Part shown: positions 23,007 to 30,459 of the stretch, one piece after another
Position numbering within the stretch: the stretch's first letter is position 1
How the letters are laid out: each line of letters starts with the position of its first letter
Assembly: GCA_016931955.1 (NCBI GenBank)
Contig: JAFGDV010000037.1
Location: forward strand, 1-34,585
Direction of reading: 5' to 3'
From: Candidatus Altarchaeota archaeon
GTDB lineage: Archaea; Altiarchaeota; Altiarchaeia; IMC4; QMZM01
Length of the DNA: 34,585 bases
Notes under the pieces: generated by a model
Told to the model about the DNA's origin: nothing
Database searches by the model: none
Seen by the model: only the letters and a program-made list of their open reading frames with translations
Made by a program: the position numbers and the translations under genes

Positions 23007-23873
23007 CTATCTTTCAACTATTTTGACGAAGGCGTCGAATAGTGGTGTGTCGGTAGTCACAGAGAGGAAATTAACCCCTGCGTCATCACAGATCTTCCTC
23101 ACCCCCCCCATGTGTTGCTTGATCTTCTTTAGATACTGCTTCTTGAATTCTGGGCTAAGGTAGGTCCTCTCGCTTTCTGAACTCTCCATGTCTTCGAATT
23201 TTATGTCATCTGTCCACTTTAGCGTTATCTCCCCCGGATCAAGGGTCTGGACTAGGATAGCTTCCTTTGAGTATTTTGCTATCCGGTATATGGCATATTC
23301 TAGGGACTCCATGGGCTCGATGAAGTCGGAGATTATGACGATAAAGGACCTGGATTTTATCATTTTAGTATACTGCTCTATGCATCTTTCAAGGTTTGTC
23401 TGTCCCCCCTGTTTTGACTTATCAAGTATCTCAACCAGCCTGAAGAATTGCATCTTTCCCTTCTTGGGTTGCATAATATCGGTCACTCTGTTAGAAAACA
23501 AGGCGGCACCGAATTTCTCGTACCTGGCCACTGCTAAGTAGGCGAAGCCTACGGCGATGCTTCCCGCATAATCAAATTTCCTCATCCCAGAAACAGCGAA
23601 ATCCATGCTCGCACTGGAGTCAACTAGCAGGTGCAATATGAGGTCTTTTTCTTCCTCGAAGCGTCTTATGTAGAGCCTTTCAGTTCTCGCGTATACCCTC
23701 CAATCAATGGACCTGAAGTCGTCTCCTGGATAATATTCCCTGTAGTCGGCTATCTCTATGCCTCTGCCCTGCCTTATTGAGCGTCTGCTCCCCATGTAGA
23801 TGCTTGAGACCTTCTTTCTAGCTAGTAGGTCAAGTCTTTTGAGCTGGTCTAAAAAGGTGGAATCGACAGCCAC
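23007..23873 (-). CDS. DUF58 protein with VWA-like fold
   Basis: 288 aa from a GTG start. The DUF58 signature is clear: G-D-D-F-R-S-I-D-W-R-V-Y-A-R-T followed by I-R-R-F-E-E-E-K-D. The MIDAS-like D85-S-S-A-S89 lies in a VWA-type fold. No membrane helix. DUF58 proteins are near-universal partners of MoxR ATPases and are thought to help insert cofactors or remodel complexes with them. It begins one base after the moxR stop. Confidence 0.93.
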   Translation of the reverse strand: MAVDSTFLDQLKRLDLLARKKVSSIYMGSRRSIRQGRGIEIADYREYYPGDDFRSIDWRVYARTERLYIRRFEEEKDLILHLLVDSSASMDFAVSGMRKFDYAGSIAVGFAYLAVARYEKFGAALFSNRVTDIMQPKKGKMQFFRLVEILDKSKQGGQTNLERCIEQYTKMIKSRSFIVIISDFIEPMESLEYAIYRIAKYSKEAILVQTLDPGEITLKWTDDIKFEDMESSESERTYLSPEFKKQYLKKIKQHMGGVRKICDDAGVNFLSVTTDTPLFDAFVKIVER

Positions 23874-23874
23874 T

Positions 23875-24957
23875 CTACAACCCCTTCAACATCTCAGTTA
23901 TGACGTCGTCTGTCGTTACACCCTTACGCTCTGATTCGAAATTCAGTATCAGCCTATGGCGCAGAACCGGATAAGCCATAGCCTTTATGTCTTCCCGGCT
24001 GACGTAATTCCTGCCGTTGATTAGTGCCCTAGCCTTTGCTGCTAGAACCAAACCTATTGTAGCCCTTGGCGATGCCCCATAGTCCAGGTATTTCTTCGCG
24101 ACGTCGCCTGAAATGGGCCTGGTCTTTGTCACAATAGACAGGGCGTACCTTTTTATCTCATCAGCGATGGGGACCTTACGCGTTAGTTCTTGGATTAGCA
24201 GTAGTTTATCCTTGCTCAGCGCTTTTGTTATCGCAGGCGTTGATCCTCCGGTGTATAGGTCGAGGATTCTGCCTTCGTCTTCGGGCTTTGGGTAGCCTAC
24301 AAGGATTTTAAGCAGGAATCTGTCAACCTGTGCCTCAGGTAGTGGATATGTTCCCTCCATCTCAATGGGGTTCTGTGTTGCCAAAACGATGAATGGATTA
24401 TCCAGTGGATAGGTGGATGTACCAACTGAGACCTGTTTCTCCTGCATGGCCTCCAATAATGCCGACTGCGTTTTTGGGGTTGCCCGGTTTATCTCATCAG
24501 CCAGCAGGATGTTTGTGAAAACCGGCCCCTTCTCGAACTTAAACACCTTCCTACCGTCGCGTTCCTCCACAACATAGGTCCCAGTTATGTCGGAAGGCAT
24601 CAGGTCGGGTGTACACTGTACTCTCTTAAAGTCTAGATCCATTATCCTCGATAGTGTACTTATCATCAGCGTCTTCCCCAGTCCGGGGAATCCCTCAAGG
24701 AGCGCATGGTTTTTCGTGAATATGGCAATGAGTATCTGCTCTATTACCTCCTCCTGTCCTGCTATGACGTTTCTTACCTCTTTTCGGATCTCATCGTATA
24801 TGTCCTTCATCTTGTGGTAGACTTCCTTGACTTCGTGTCTTTCGGAGGGCACATCCAAGAGGTTTACTGGTCTCCCCTGTCTTTCTTGTTCCCCTCTTAT
24901 GCTCTCTATCTCCGACCATATGCTCCCACCTATCTTTGTTTGTTGTTTGTCTCTCAT
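23875..24957 (-). CDS. MoxR-family AAA+ ATPase
   Basis: 360 aa. Walker A G89-F-P-G-L-G-K95-T96; Walker B L-L-A-D-E-I-N-R-A; sensor 1 A-T-Q-N-P-I-E; P-E-A-Q-V-D-R-F arginine-finger region; C-terminal lid with A-S-P-R-A. MoxR proteins act as chaperone-like ATPases with VWA/DUF58 partners. The first 45 residues are an extra charged leader. It lies between a three-helix membrane protein (2-nt gap) and DUF58 (1-nt gap), the usual MoxR operon order. Confidence 0.95.
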   Translation of the reverse strand: MRDKQQTKIGGSIWSEIESIRGEQERQGRPVNLLDVPSERHEVKEVYHKMKDIYDEIRKEVRNVIAGQEEVIEQILIAIFTKNHALLEGFPGLGKTLMISTLSRIMDLDFKRVQCTPDLMPSDITGTYVVEERDGRKVFKFEKGPVFTNILLADEINRATPKTQSALLEAMQEKQVSVGTSTYPLDNPFIVLATQNPIEMEGTYPLPEAQVDRFLLKILVGYPKPEDEGRILDLYTGGSTPAITKALSKDKLLLIQELTRKVPIADEIKRYALSIVTKTRPISGDVAKKYLDYGASPRATIGLVLAAKARALINGRNYVSREDIKAMAYPVLRHRLILNFESERKGVTTDDVITEMLKGL

Positions 24958-24959
24958 TT

Positions 24960-25877
24960 CTATTCCTGCGTTATTTTTTGTAGTGATTGGAAGTAGGCCT
25001 TGATCAATTCCCTATACTCTACGGGGTCTTGTTCCGGGATTTCAGCTGATTTGCCCTTGAGGTCGCCAGCGAACTCTCCTTTTAGTCTCTCTTCGCCGAC
25101 GTCTTTGATCTCGATCTCTCCGCCATATTCTGGATGCATCTCCATGTCCATGTTTTTCCCGGCTATCTTCGCAGAGGATTCTTCACCGTATATGTCTGAG
25201 CCGCCTTCTTCTCCCGTTCCTCCGCCGAATCCGGGAATCGGTCCCTCGTTGACGCCAGGTAACTCTCCTCCAATATCCCCACCAACCATCTCGTCTTCTA
25301 CCTTGTGTTTTGTCTCGAATCTTTCGTCTTCGCTCGCATGGAAGCTGTCGTCTGGTTGTATGTCGAAGCCGGTGAAGTCTTCTATCCTGTCTATGAGGTC
25401 CTTGTCTATGAATCCTCTGAGGTTGAACCCTAGGTCTTCGATGTTTATAAAGTTTATGGAGAGAAAGACAAAAACCAAGACGATCGCTATTATGGCCCTG
25501 GACATTAGCTCGTTCGTGTTGAGGAAGGATGAATACCTCACATCATCCATCTTCTTAGAGACCTCCTTTATGAGGCTGTCGACGATTACATTATGGGTCC
25601 TTCTATTATCGTATGCCGTTTGCAGTCTCTCATCTAGTGCTGGGTAGCTTTTTATCACGGAGTTGATGAGGTTCAACTTATGTAGGCGATACATTAAACC
25701 TATTATGGCGTAGATGATTGCTGGGCAGGCTGCTATGATCGCAGCTATCCCGAACAACCTTAGGATTACTGCAAACACAAGGAAGACTATGAGTGAGTTG
25801 AGGATGGTACCTAGCAGGTTTATCTTGAACGCTAGCCTCTTAACCTCTGTCAGCCTTAGGATTATCGGGTCTTTCAT
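24960..25877 (-). CDS. Membrane protein of the MoxR operon
   Basis: 305 aa from the ATG at 25877, one base after the upstream gene's stop. A longer frame from 25952 would add a 25-residue Ser/Lys-rich leader lying inside that gene, so I reject it. Two membrane helices (about 21-40 and 42-63) form a hairpin, then Y-P-A-L-D-E-R-L-Q-T-A-Y-D-N, a helix at about 127-145, and a 160-residue Gly- and acid-rich tail. The P-x-L-D-E-R-L-x-T-A motif with such a topology is found in membrane partners of MoxR-DUF58 systems (recalled, not checked). Function unknown. Confidence 0.82.
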   Translation of the reverse strand: MKDPIILRLTEVKRLAFKINLLGTILNSLIVFLVFAVILRLFGIAAIIAACPAIIYAIIGLMYRLHKLNLINSVIKSYPALDERLQTAYDNRRTHNVIVDSLIKEVSKKMDDVRYSSFLNTNELMSRAIIAIVLVFVFLSINFINIEDLGFNLRGFIDKDLIDRIEDFTGFDIQPDDSFHASEDERFETKHKVEDEMVGGDIGGELPGVNEGPIPGFGGGTGEEGGSDIYGEESSAKIAGKNMDMEMHPEYGGEIEIKDVGEERLKGEFAGDLKGKSAEIPEQDPVEYRELIKAYFQSLQKITQE

Positions 25878-25878
25878 C

Positions 25879-26535
25879 TTAGGTCTTGATTTTATCTGCT
25901 TCTTCTTCGAATTTGATGATAATTGTTTGGAGTTCTTGGATGAGTTCTTCAAGCTCGTCTTTTTCTCCTTCGCAGGTTAGTTCTCCGCAGTCCAAGTCTT
26001 CTAGGGCCGTCATTGTCTCCTCAAGCTTGGAGGTTATGTTTTCTACGTATGTTTTCAGGCCTGCTACAGATTTTTTGCATTCTATGACCTTATTTTTTTC
26101 ATTGTTTAGGTTCATCTCTAAGAGATCTGAATCTTTTTCGCATATCCCCAGTTCCTGTTTTGTTGTTAGGTAGTCTGTTCTCCATTTGTCTCTGTCCTCT
26201 ACAGTGTCTGAGAGTTGATCCTGCAGTCCTTCCTTCTCTGTCTTTACTGTGGTGTAGTATCCCTCTAGTGATGTTTCCTTCTGTTTGCTCAGGTTTAGCT
26301 CGTTTATGATCTCTATCAGTGAGTTCTCTTTCTCTTGTAGTTCTAGGTCTTTTGCTTCTATCTCGGACTTTGTCTGGTTTAACTGGTCTTGGGCTTGCTC
26401 GAACATGTTCTTGAATTCTAGGTATTGTGCGTTGACCTTATGGTAGGTGTAGTCGCTGTAGAGCATGGTGCCTACCATCGCAGTCAACAGCAGGATTAGT
26501 AGGCCGAAAAATATGAAGTTCACGTCTTTCTTCAT
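25879..26535 (-). CDS. Membrane-anchored coiled-coil protein
   Basis: 218 aa. One N-terminal membrane helix (about residues 7-26) then about 180 residues of continuous coiled coil, rich in Glu, Lys and Leu. A few Cys (C-E, C-K, C-G-E-L-T-C) lie in the C-terminal half. The coil probably projects outside the cell. It lies one base upstream of the MoxR-operon membrane protein, with 39 nt to the gene before it. No family recognised. Confidence 0.8.
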   Translation of the reverse strand: MKKDVNFIFFGLLILLLTAMVGTMLYSDYTYHKVNAQYLEFKNMFEQAQDQLNQTKSEIEAKDLELQEKENSLIEIINELNLSKQKETSLEGYYTTVKTEKEGLQDQLSDTVEDRDKWRTDYLTTKQELGICEKDSDLLEMNLNNEKNKVIECKKSVAGLKTYVENITSKLEETMTALEDLDCGELTCEGEKDELEELIQELQTIIIKFEEEADKIKT

Positions 26536-26574
26536 TGGTTAGTTATTCGCATTTCAGACTGAAATACTTATCTC

Positions 26575-27111
26575 CTATGGAGCGCAGCTGAACTGGTATA
26601 TGGAGAACGACCCCGCTCCTATGAACAGCCAGTTGGCTATCTCCATCGCCATCATCACGATGATCAAACCCACTATGGCGTGGATTATCGTCGTCTTAGC
26701 CTCTTTCCTCGTCTGAGGGTCCTCCATGGACCCAGACCACCTAACACCCGCAAGCACGATCTGAAAAGCTGCGACACCCGCAGAAACGCCCCACAAAGTA
26801 ATTGCGATATTACAGAGTGTTTCATTTACTATCGCGGCAGGACTTCCACAGCAGACGTAAAAAACAAAGGGAAGGTCTAGATTACATGCAGGCATACACA
26901 TGGTGTCATCAACCCCCATACAATCCGCTGTCCAGCAACAATTAAATTCGCAGCCAACATAGCCAGCATCTATACATTCCTGGTTGAGCGTTCTTCCATC
27001 AGCAGGTGTCGACAAAATTATATTGCCCGATTTGCAGTTGTGAATGGTGCCCATAACGTTTCCTGCAAAGATAAGTAAAAACAATGCCACGAATAGTGTT
27101 CTAGACTTCAT
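26575..27111 (-). CDS. VirB2/TrbC-like pilin candidate
   Basis: 178 aa from ATG 27111, one base after the previous stop; a GTG at 27123 would overlap it. A signal peptide covers residues 1-21. A Cys-rich stretch (about residues 26-90, including two C-C pairs) follows. The C-terminal half has two membrane helices (about 98-122 and 141-164) joined by a short polar loop G-S-M-E-D-P-Q-T-R-K-E-A-K. Signal peptide plus helical hairpin with a G-x-x-x-D-P-x-x-x-K-x-A-K loop is the pattern of VirB2/TrbC pilins of type IV secretion systems. Those proteins usually lack such a Cys-rich ectodomain, so this may be a variant. Its place in a MoxR operon suggests an assembled surface complex. Confidence 0.72.
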   Translation of the reverse strand: MKSRTLFVALFLLIFAGNVMGTIHNCKSGNIILSTPADGRTLNQECIDAGYVGCEFNCCWTADCMGVDDTMCMPACNLDLPFVFYVCCGSPAAIVNETLCNIAITLWGVSAGVAAFQIVLAGVRWSGSMEDPQTRKEAKTTIIHAIVGLIIVMMAMEIANWLFIGAGSFSIYQFSCAP

Positions 27112-27112
27112 T

Positions 27113-27556
27113 TTATAGTTCACCTCTTATGAATCGACCCTCTGAGCTTAATATTAGATTATTCCCAGATATGGTGTTAACGCATACCCATACACTCTTC
27201 GTTGTATTATCTGAGTTAGGGACAGTTATAGGGAGTGGTAGGTCCATTGCCACAAACCATATTCCACCGGATAGGTAGGTGGAGTTCACTGTTGCGTAGA
27301 GGTATTCTTTTTGTGCTATCTGTATTGCCTGTTCTTCTGTCATGGTTACTGGTTTATCCTCTGGTTTTGTCTCTTGGTTGCTGGGGGATAATAAGAGGAT
27401 AGTGATCAGGAATACTATCACAACTGCTCCGATCGCCATTATCCTCAGTGGTCCTTCTCTGAGGCGGTCTGTTATCTCGTCTAAGCCTATTTCAGTAAAG
27501 TACCTAAGCCATCCAATGAAGTCCTCTATTTTTTTGCGCAGGTCGCTGGCGTCCAT
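27113..27556 (-). CDS. Single-pass membrane protein with PepSY-like domain
   Basis: 147 aa. Residues 1-37 are a charged cytoplasmic segment and a membrane helix spans about 38-57. Outside is a small domain that starts M-T-E-E-Q-A-I-Q-I-A-Q-K and has a W-F-V-A strand and V-W-V-C-V-N; this is the helix-plus-sheet pattern of PepSY-type domains, which often inhibit proteases. It is the first gene of the minus-strand run and has its own TATA-like upstream region. Assignment tentative. Confidence 0.7.
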   Translation of the reverse strand: MDASDLRKKIEDFIGWLRYFTEIGLDEITDRLREGPLRIMAIGAVVIVFLITILLLSPSNQETKPEDKPVTMTEEQAIQIAQKEYLYATVNSTYLSGGIWFVAMDLPLPITVPNSDNTTKSVWVCVNTISGNNLILSSEGRFIRGEL

Positions 27557-27565
27557 AGGGTGTCC

Positions 27566-27594
27566 TTTATTTATCTGATTCTGGGGATAAATAC
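27566..27594. promoter_or_regulatory. Divergent promoter between the PepSY-like gene and the CBS/ParB-like gene
   Basis: TTTATTTA (27566-27573) lies about 33 nt before the + strand ATG at 27603. On the minus strand AGTATTTAT (near 27586-27594) lies about 33 nt before the ATG at 27556. The gap is only 46 bp, so the two promoters interleave. Confidence 0.4.
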
Positions 27595-27602
27595 TTTATA
27601 CG

Positions 27603-28406
27603 ATGACTTCGAAGGTTGCGGTTAAGGATTACATGACCACCGGCGTTGATTCTCTGCCTTACAATATAAGTGTGGGCGAAGCCATTGAGTTGCTCCTGAA
27701 GTCCAAGCACGCCTATTTTCCAGTGACCAGGAACAATTATCTTGTTGGTGTGGTGAATGCTGCGGATCTGCTCAGACACTATAAGACGCCTGAGATGCCT
27801 ATCAAGGACATGACCGGTAGAAAGCTTATCGTCGCACGACCAGACGTCTTCTTGGACGATGCGGCGCGCATAATGTTCAGGAACGGCTTGAAGAGGCTGC
27901 CGGTAATCGATGAAAAAGGGAAATTGGTCGGCATCATAACCAACACCGACATAGTAAGGTCTCACATAGAGCGGGCCACCCCCCGAAAGGTGGACATGAT
28001 CAAGAACCTCATCGAAGGAGAGCATCGAGTGAAAGTCACAGTTGAAAGATATGATGTTCCCATAGATAAACTGCATCCGACGCAGGATACAATATATGCG
28101 GATGAGTTGGAGGGGAGGAAGTATGAGTTGAAGAGGGGTCTAGCTGAACCCCTCATCGTTGTGAAGAAGAGGAATTACTTTGTATTAGTTGATGGCCATC
28201 ATAGGGCGGTGGCGGCTCGCGGTCTGGACATGGATGAGTTGACTGCGCACGTTCTGGAGATGGACAAGGATGTTGAACTGGGCATGGAGAAGACAGCCCG
28301 AGAGAGAAATCTCATAACCTTGGATGATATCAAAATAATGGATTATGCTCAGCACCCACTGGTTGAGATAACCACTAAGTTGATTGAGAGAAAGCACCTC
28401 AAATAG
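27603..28406 (+). CDS. CBS-pair protein fused to a ParB/SerK-like domain
   Basis: 267 aa. Two CBS domains occupy residues 8-125 (V-K-D-Y-M-T-T near the start; L-V-G-I-I-T-N-T-D-I-V at the end). Residues about 140-230 form a ParB/Srx-like domain with P-L-I-V-V, D197-G-H-H200-R201 and an A-A-R-G-L helix. ParB N-terminal domains hydrolyse CTP. The archaeal relative SerK of Thermococcus uses ADP to phosphorylate free serine, with a similar D-G-H-H-R motif as I recall. No DNA-binding helix-turn-helix is seen, so a small-molecule kinase regulated by nucleotides through the CBS pair is as likely as a partition role. Confidence 0.85.
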   Translation: MTSKVAVKDYMTTGVDSLPYNISVGEAIELLLKSKHAYFPVTRNNYLVGVVNAADLLRHYKTPEMPIKDMTGRKLIVARPDVFLDDAARIMFRNGLKRLPVIDEKGKLVGIITNTDIVRSHIERATPRKVDMIKNLIEGEHRVKVTVERYDVPIDKLHPTQDTIYADELEGRKYELKRGLAEPLIVVKKRNYFVLVDGHHRAVAARGLDMDELTAHVLEMDKDVELGMEKTARERNLITLDDIKIMDYAQHPLVEITTKLIERKHLK

Positions 28407-28473
28407 CTAAGAAGATCAGAATCTAGAAGCCACGTTGTATGTTATTCAAATTCCGGGGAACTTGGAATTCTGC

Positions 28474-28481
28474 TTTTTATA
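28474..28481 (+). promoter_or_regulatory. TATA box of the histone gene
   Basis: TTTTTATA lies about 45-52 nt before the proposed histone start. That predicts a leader of about 20 nt, enough for the GGGTGAG ribosome binding site at 28511-28517. Confidence 0.5.
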
Positions 28482-28510
28482 TCTATATTTGGAATATAAT
28501 TTTATTGGTT

Positions 28511-28517
28511 GGGTGAG
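28511..28517 (+). promoter_or_regulatory. Ribosome binding site of the histone gene
   Basis: GGGTGAG ends 8 nt before the TTG at 28526. It overlaps the alternative GTG at 28517, arguing that TTG is the start used. Confidence 0.45.
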
Positions 28518-28525
28518 TGAAAAAA

Positions 28526-28753
28526 TTGGCTGAATTACCACTGGCTCCTGTGGAACGAGTTATGCGGAATGCTGGCGCTGAACGTATTTCTATAGACGCT
28601 GTGAAGAGGGCGGCAGATGAGGCAGAGCTTGTTATAAAGAGGCTGACAGAGGATGCGCAGAAGATTGCGCACGGCGAGGGCAGGGCGACAATAACCTCTA
28701 AAGACATAACTCTTGCGTCCAAAAAGTTAGTGGCGGCTGAGGCTTACCCCTAA
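28526..28753 (+). CDS. Archaeal histone
   Basis: 75 aa from TTG, giving the classic opening M-A-E-L-P-L-A-P-V-E-R-V-M-R-N-A-G-A. A GTG at 28517 in the same frame would add M-K-K-L. A single histone fold follows with R-I-S, a central amphipathic helix and the loop G-R-A-T-I-T-S-K-D-I-T-L-A. It forms dimers and larger stacks that wrap DNA. The C-terminus (K-K-L-V-A-A-E-A-Y-P) is a few residues longer than in the shortest archaeal histones. A small unknown gene follows 14 nt downstream. Confidence 0.95.
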   Translation: MAELPLAPVERVMRNAGAERISIDAVKRAADEAELVIKRLTEDAQKIAHGEGRATITSKDITLASKKLVAAEAYP

Positions 28754-28767
28754 CGGGGTGGTAGGGT

Positions 28768-29160
28768 TTGAATTCGCTGATATTCAGGAAGGGCTTCAAG
28801 GACTGGAAGACAACCTATCGAGTTGAAATAGGTTTCGAGTACACTGCGGACCTAGAGAAGAAGCTGACCAATGTGATCCTGCATCAAATAGACAACAACC
28901 GCACTGTCTCAATACCCTGGAGCGTGCTTGAGACCTTCTTGAACGGTGGAAGAGAGGGTATATATGCTGACGCTTATGGGTTGGTCATAAGACCCATTGA
29001 TGATGGCATACTGGTCTCTGATTCGCGTTTTCTTAAAATAATCATCCATGGAGACCAGGTAGAGGCGATAAAGAGGGCTGCGAAGAACGTTGAAGAAGAC
29101 ATCTCCGAGTCTGTTGAAAGGATATTGAGAGATTTTAGCGCACACCGGGCAGCTTACTAG
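28768..29160 (+). CDS. Small soluble protein of unknown function, downstream of the histone
   Basis: 130 aa from a TTG start with a G-rich GGGGTGGT upstream; no ATG is available near the start. It has mixed alpha/beta composition: an N-terminal strand-rich part (R-V-E-I-G-F-E-Y), V-S-I-P-W-S-V-L-E-T-F-L, then G-L-V-I-R-P-I-D-D-G-I-L-V-S-D, and a C-terminal charged helix. No membrane segment, Cys or known motif. It lies between the histone (14 nt) and the VanZ-like gene (11 nt) and is probably co-transcribed with both. Confidence 0.72.
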   Translation: MNSLIFRKGFKDWKTTYRVEIGFEYTADLEKKLTNVILHQIDNNRTVSIPWSVLETFLNGGREGIYADAYGLVIRPIDDGILVSDSRFLKIIIHGDQVEAIKRAAKNVEEDISESVERILRDFSAHRAAY

Positions 29161-29171
29161 TTTACTGAAAG

Positions 29172-29552
29172 ATGATGCGTGTTATCAACTGGCTTGAGGA
29201 GCATAAAAGGGCATGTTGGCTTCTCACCCTGGGCTACATGTCCCTCATATTCCTTCTCTCTTCGATGCCTCGCCTGCCTCAGCCCCTACCATTCACCACT
29301 TATTCACAGATAATAGAGCATGTGGGGGAGTATGCTGTACTGGGATTTTTGCTTTCCATGTCATTGAGGTCCAAGAGGGAGGGCGTTAAGAAAAAGACTC
29401 TTTTATTCGCAGTCCTCATAGCCTCTCTCTATGGTGTCTCAGATGAATTCCATCAGTTTTTTGTTCCTGGAAGAGTGGCCAGCGTATTTGATGTCTTCGC
29501 CGACGTTGTTGGTTCGATCCTGGGGGTGTTTTTTAGGAGGCGCTTAGGGTAG
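29172..29552 (+). CDS. VanZ-like membrane protein
   Basis: 126 aa. Family pattern: W-L-L-T-L-G-Y-M-S-L-I-F-L-L-S-S first helix, I-I-E-H-V-G-E-Y-A-V-L-G-F, then Y-G-V-S-D-E-F-H-Q-F-F-V-P-G-R and D-V-F-A-D-V-V-G-S at the last helix. About four membrane helices. VanZ lowers teicoplanin binding in bacteria; in archaea its role is unknown. It overlaps the end of the convergent radical SAM gene by 9 nt. Confidence 0.9.
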   Translation: MMRVINWLEEHKRACWLLTLGYMSLIFLLSSMPRLPQPLPFTTYSQIIEHVGEYAVLGFLLSMSLRSKREGVKKKTLLFAVLIASLYGVSDEFHQFFVPGRVASVFDVFADVVGSILGVFFRRRLG

Positions 29553-30425
29553 TATGTTAAGGCCTAGTTCCCTGCCAAAGTCAATGGCTTCTTGATATTC
29601 CACGTGGTTTAACCTTCTCTGAAGTTCCCCATATCCCATGGCCTTGTATTCCGGACGATATTGTCCCATCATGTTCACTGCAGGATTCTCCATGTTTTCT
29701 GAAATCCACTCTAGGATGGGTTTTGTGCAGCATTCAAGGTGTTCCGGTAGGATAAGATGCCTTATGATGACCTCGCATTGCTCTTCAGCCAGCTTGTGGT
29801 TTCTCTTTATTACCTCCGTATAATTTCTTGCATCTGAGAGCCTTTCAGCGCATTCGTCGTTGCCGTATTTGAAGTCTGTTAGATACACATCAATAACGCC
29901 ATCAAGCAACTTCATCGCCTCCTCTGTGAGGTACATGTTCGAGTTCCATATCTGCGGTATGTTCCCATCCAAGTTGTCCAAGACCTGCAGTATGTAGTGG
30001 ATGTTCGGCGTAGGATCCCCTCCAACCCAGTTCACGTTTATTCCCTCAGTTTTTGTGATCATTTCAGCTAACCTTTCTGGCTTTATGTAGATCCCTCCCC
30101 CAGGGTATTGGCTTATGTCCCAGTTCTGGCAGTAGACACACCTGAACGTGCAACCAGAGAAGAATATCGTATAGGAGGGGATCAGTTCGGCTTCCTCCCC
30201 CCAGTGCAGGAACTCTGACGTAATCCTTGACTCAAGAACCCTGCAGTAGCCCCTCTGCCCCATCAGACGATTGACGCCGCATCGCCTCTCACAGAATCTA
30301 CAAGCATGGAGTATGTCCTCAGCAGCGTTTATTTTCTCCCCCAGCTCAGTGCAGAGTAGATACCTTGATTTTTCCCTGCCTGCGAGAATCGATGAATATC
30401 TTTCCAGTGGCTTTTTAGTCATCAT
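29544..30425 (-). CDS. Radical SAM protein, PflX type (COG1313)
   Basis: 293 aa. The [4Fe-4S] cluster motif is C92-T-F-R-C96-V-Y-C99. An earlier Cys group (C-R-F-C-E-R-R-C-G-V-N and G-Y-C-R) may hold a second cluster. G-G-D-P-T-P-N binds SAM, and W-N-S-N-M-Y-L plus Y-L-T-D-F-K-Y-G are typical of the family. It resembles pyruvate formate-lyase activating enzymes but belongs to the PflX-like group whose target is unknown. No glycyl-radical enzyme is nearby. Divergent from the PAC2 gene. Confidence 0.9.
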   Translation of the reverse strand: MMTKKPLERYSSILAGREKSRYLLCTELGEKINAAEDILHACRFCERRCGVNRLMGQRGYCRVLESRITSEFLHWGEEAELIPSYTIFFSGCTFRCVYCQNWDISQYPGGGIYIKPERLAEMITKTEGINVNWVGGDPTPNIHYILQVLDNLDGNIPQIWNSNMYLTEEAMKLLDGVIDVYLTDFKYGNDECAERLSDARNYTEVIKRNHKLAEEQCEVIIRHLILPEHLECCTKPILEWISENMENPAVNMMGQYRPEYKAMGYGELQRRLNHVEYQEAIDFGRELGLNILP

Positions 30426-30433
30426 GTCCTAGA

Positions 30434-30443
30434 TAGTATATAT
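30434..30443 (+). promoter_or_regulatory. TAGTATATAT promoter element of the PAC2 gene
   Basis: Same ten bases as at 17961 and 19030, followed by CCC. Its centre is only about 21 nt from the annotated ATG, slightly short for a leaderless start, so the GTG at 30472 is a possible alternative. Confidence 0.5.
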
Positions 30444-30459
30444 CCCTGATTCAAAAAAA

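Noticed and set aside
25878-25952. Longer start for the MoxR-operon membrane protein
   Set aside because: The extra 25 residues lie inside the upstream coiled-coil gene, are Ser/Lys-rich low complexity, and the ATG at 25877 follows the upstream stop by one base.
27567-28076. Minus-strand frame of 169 aa opposite the CBS/ParB-like gene
   Set aside because: The sense strand encodes two clear CBS domains; the antisense frame shows no motif.
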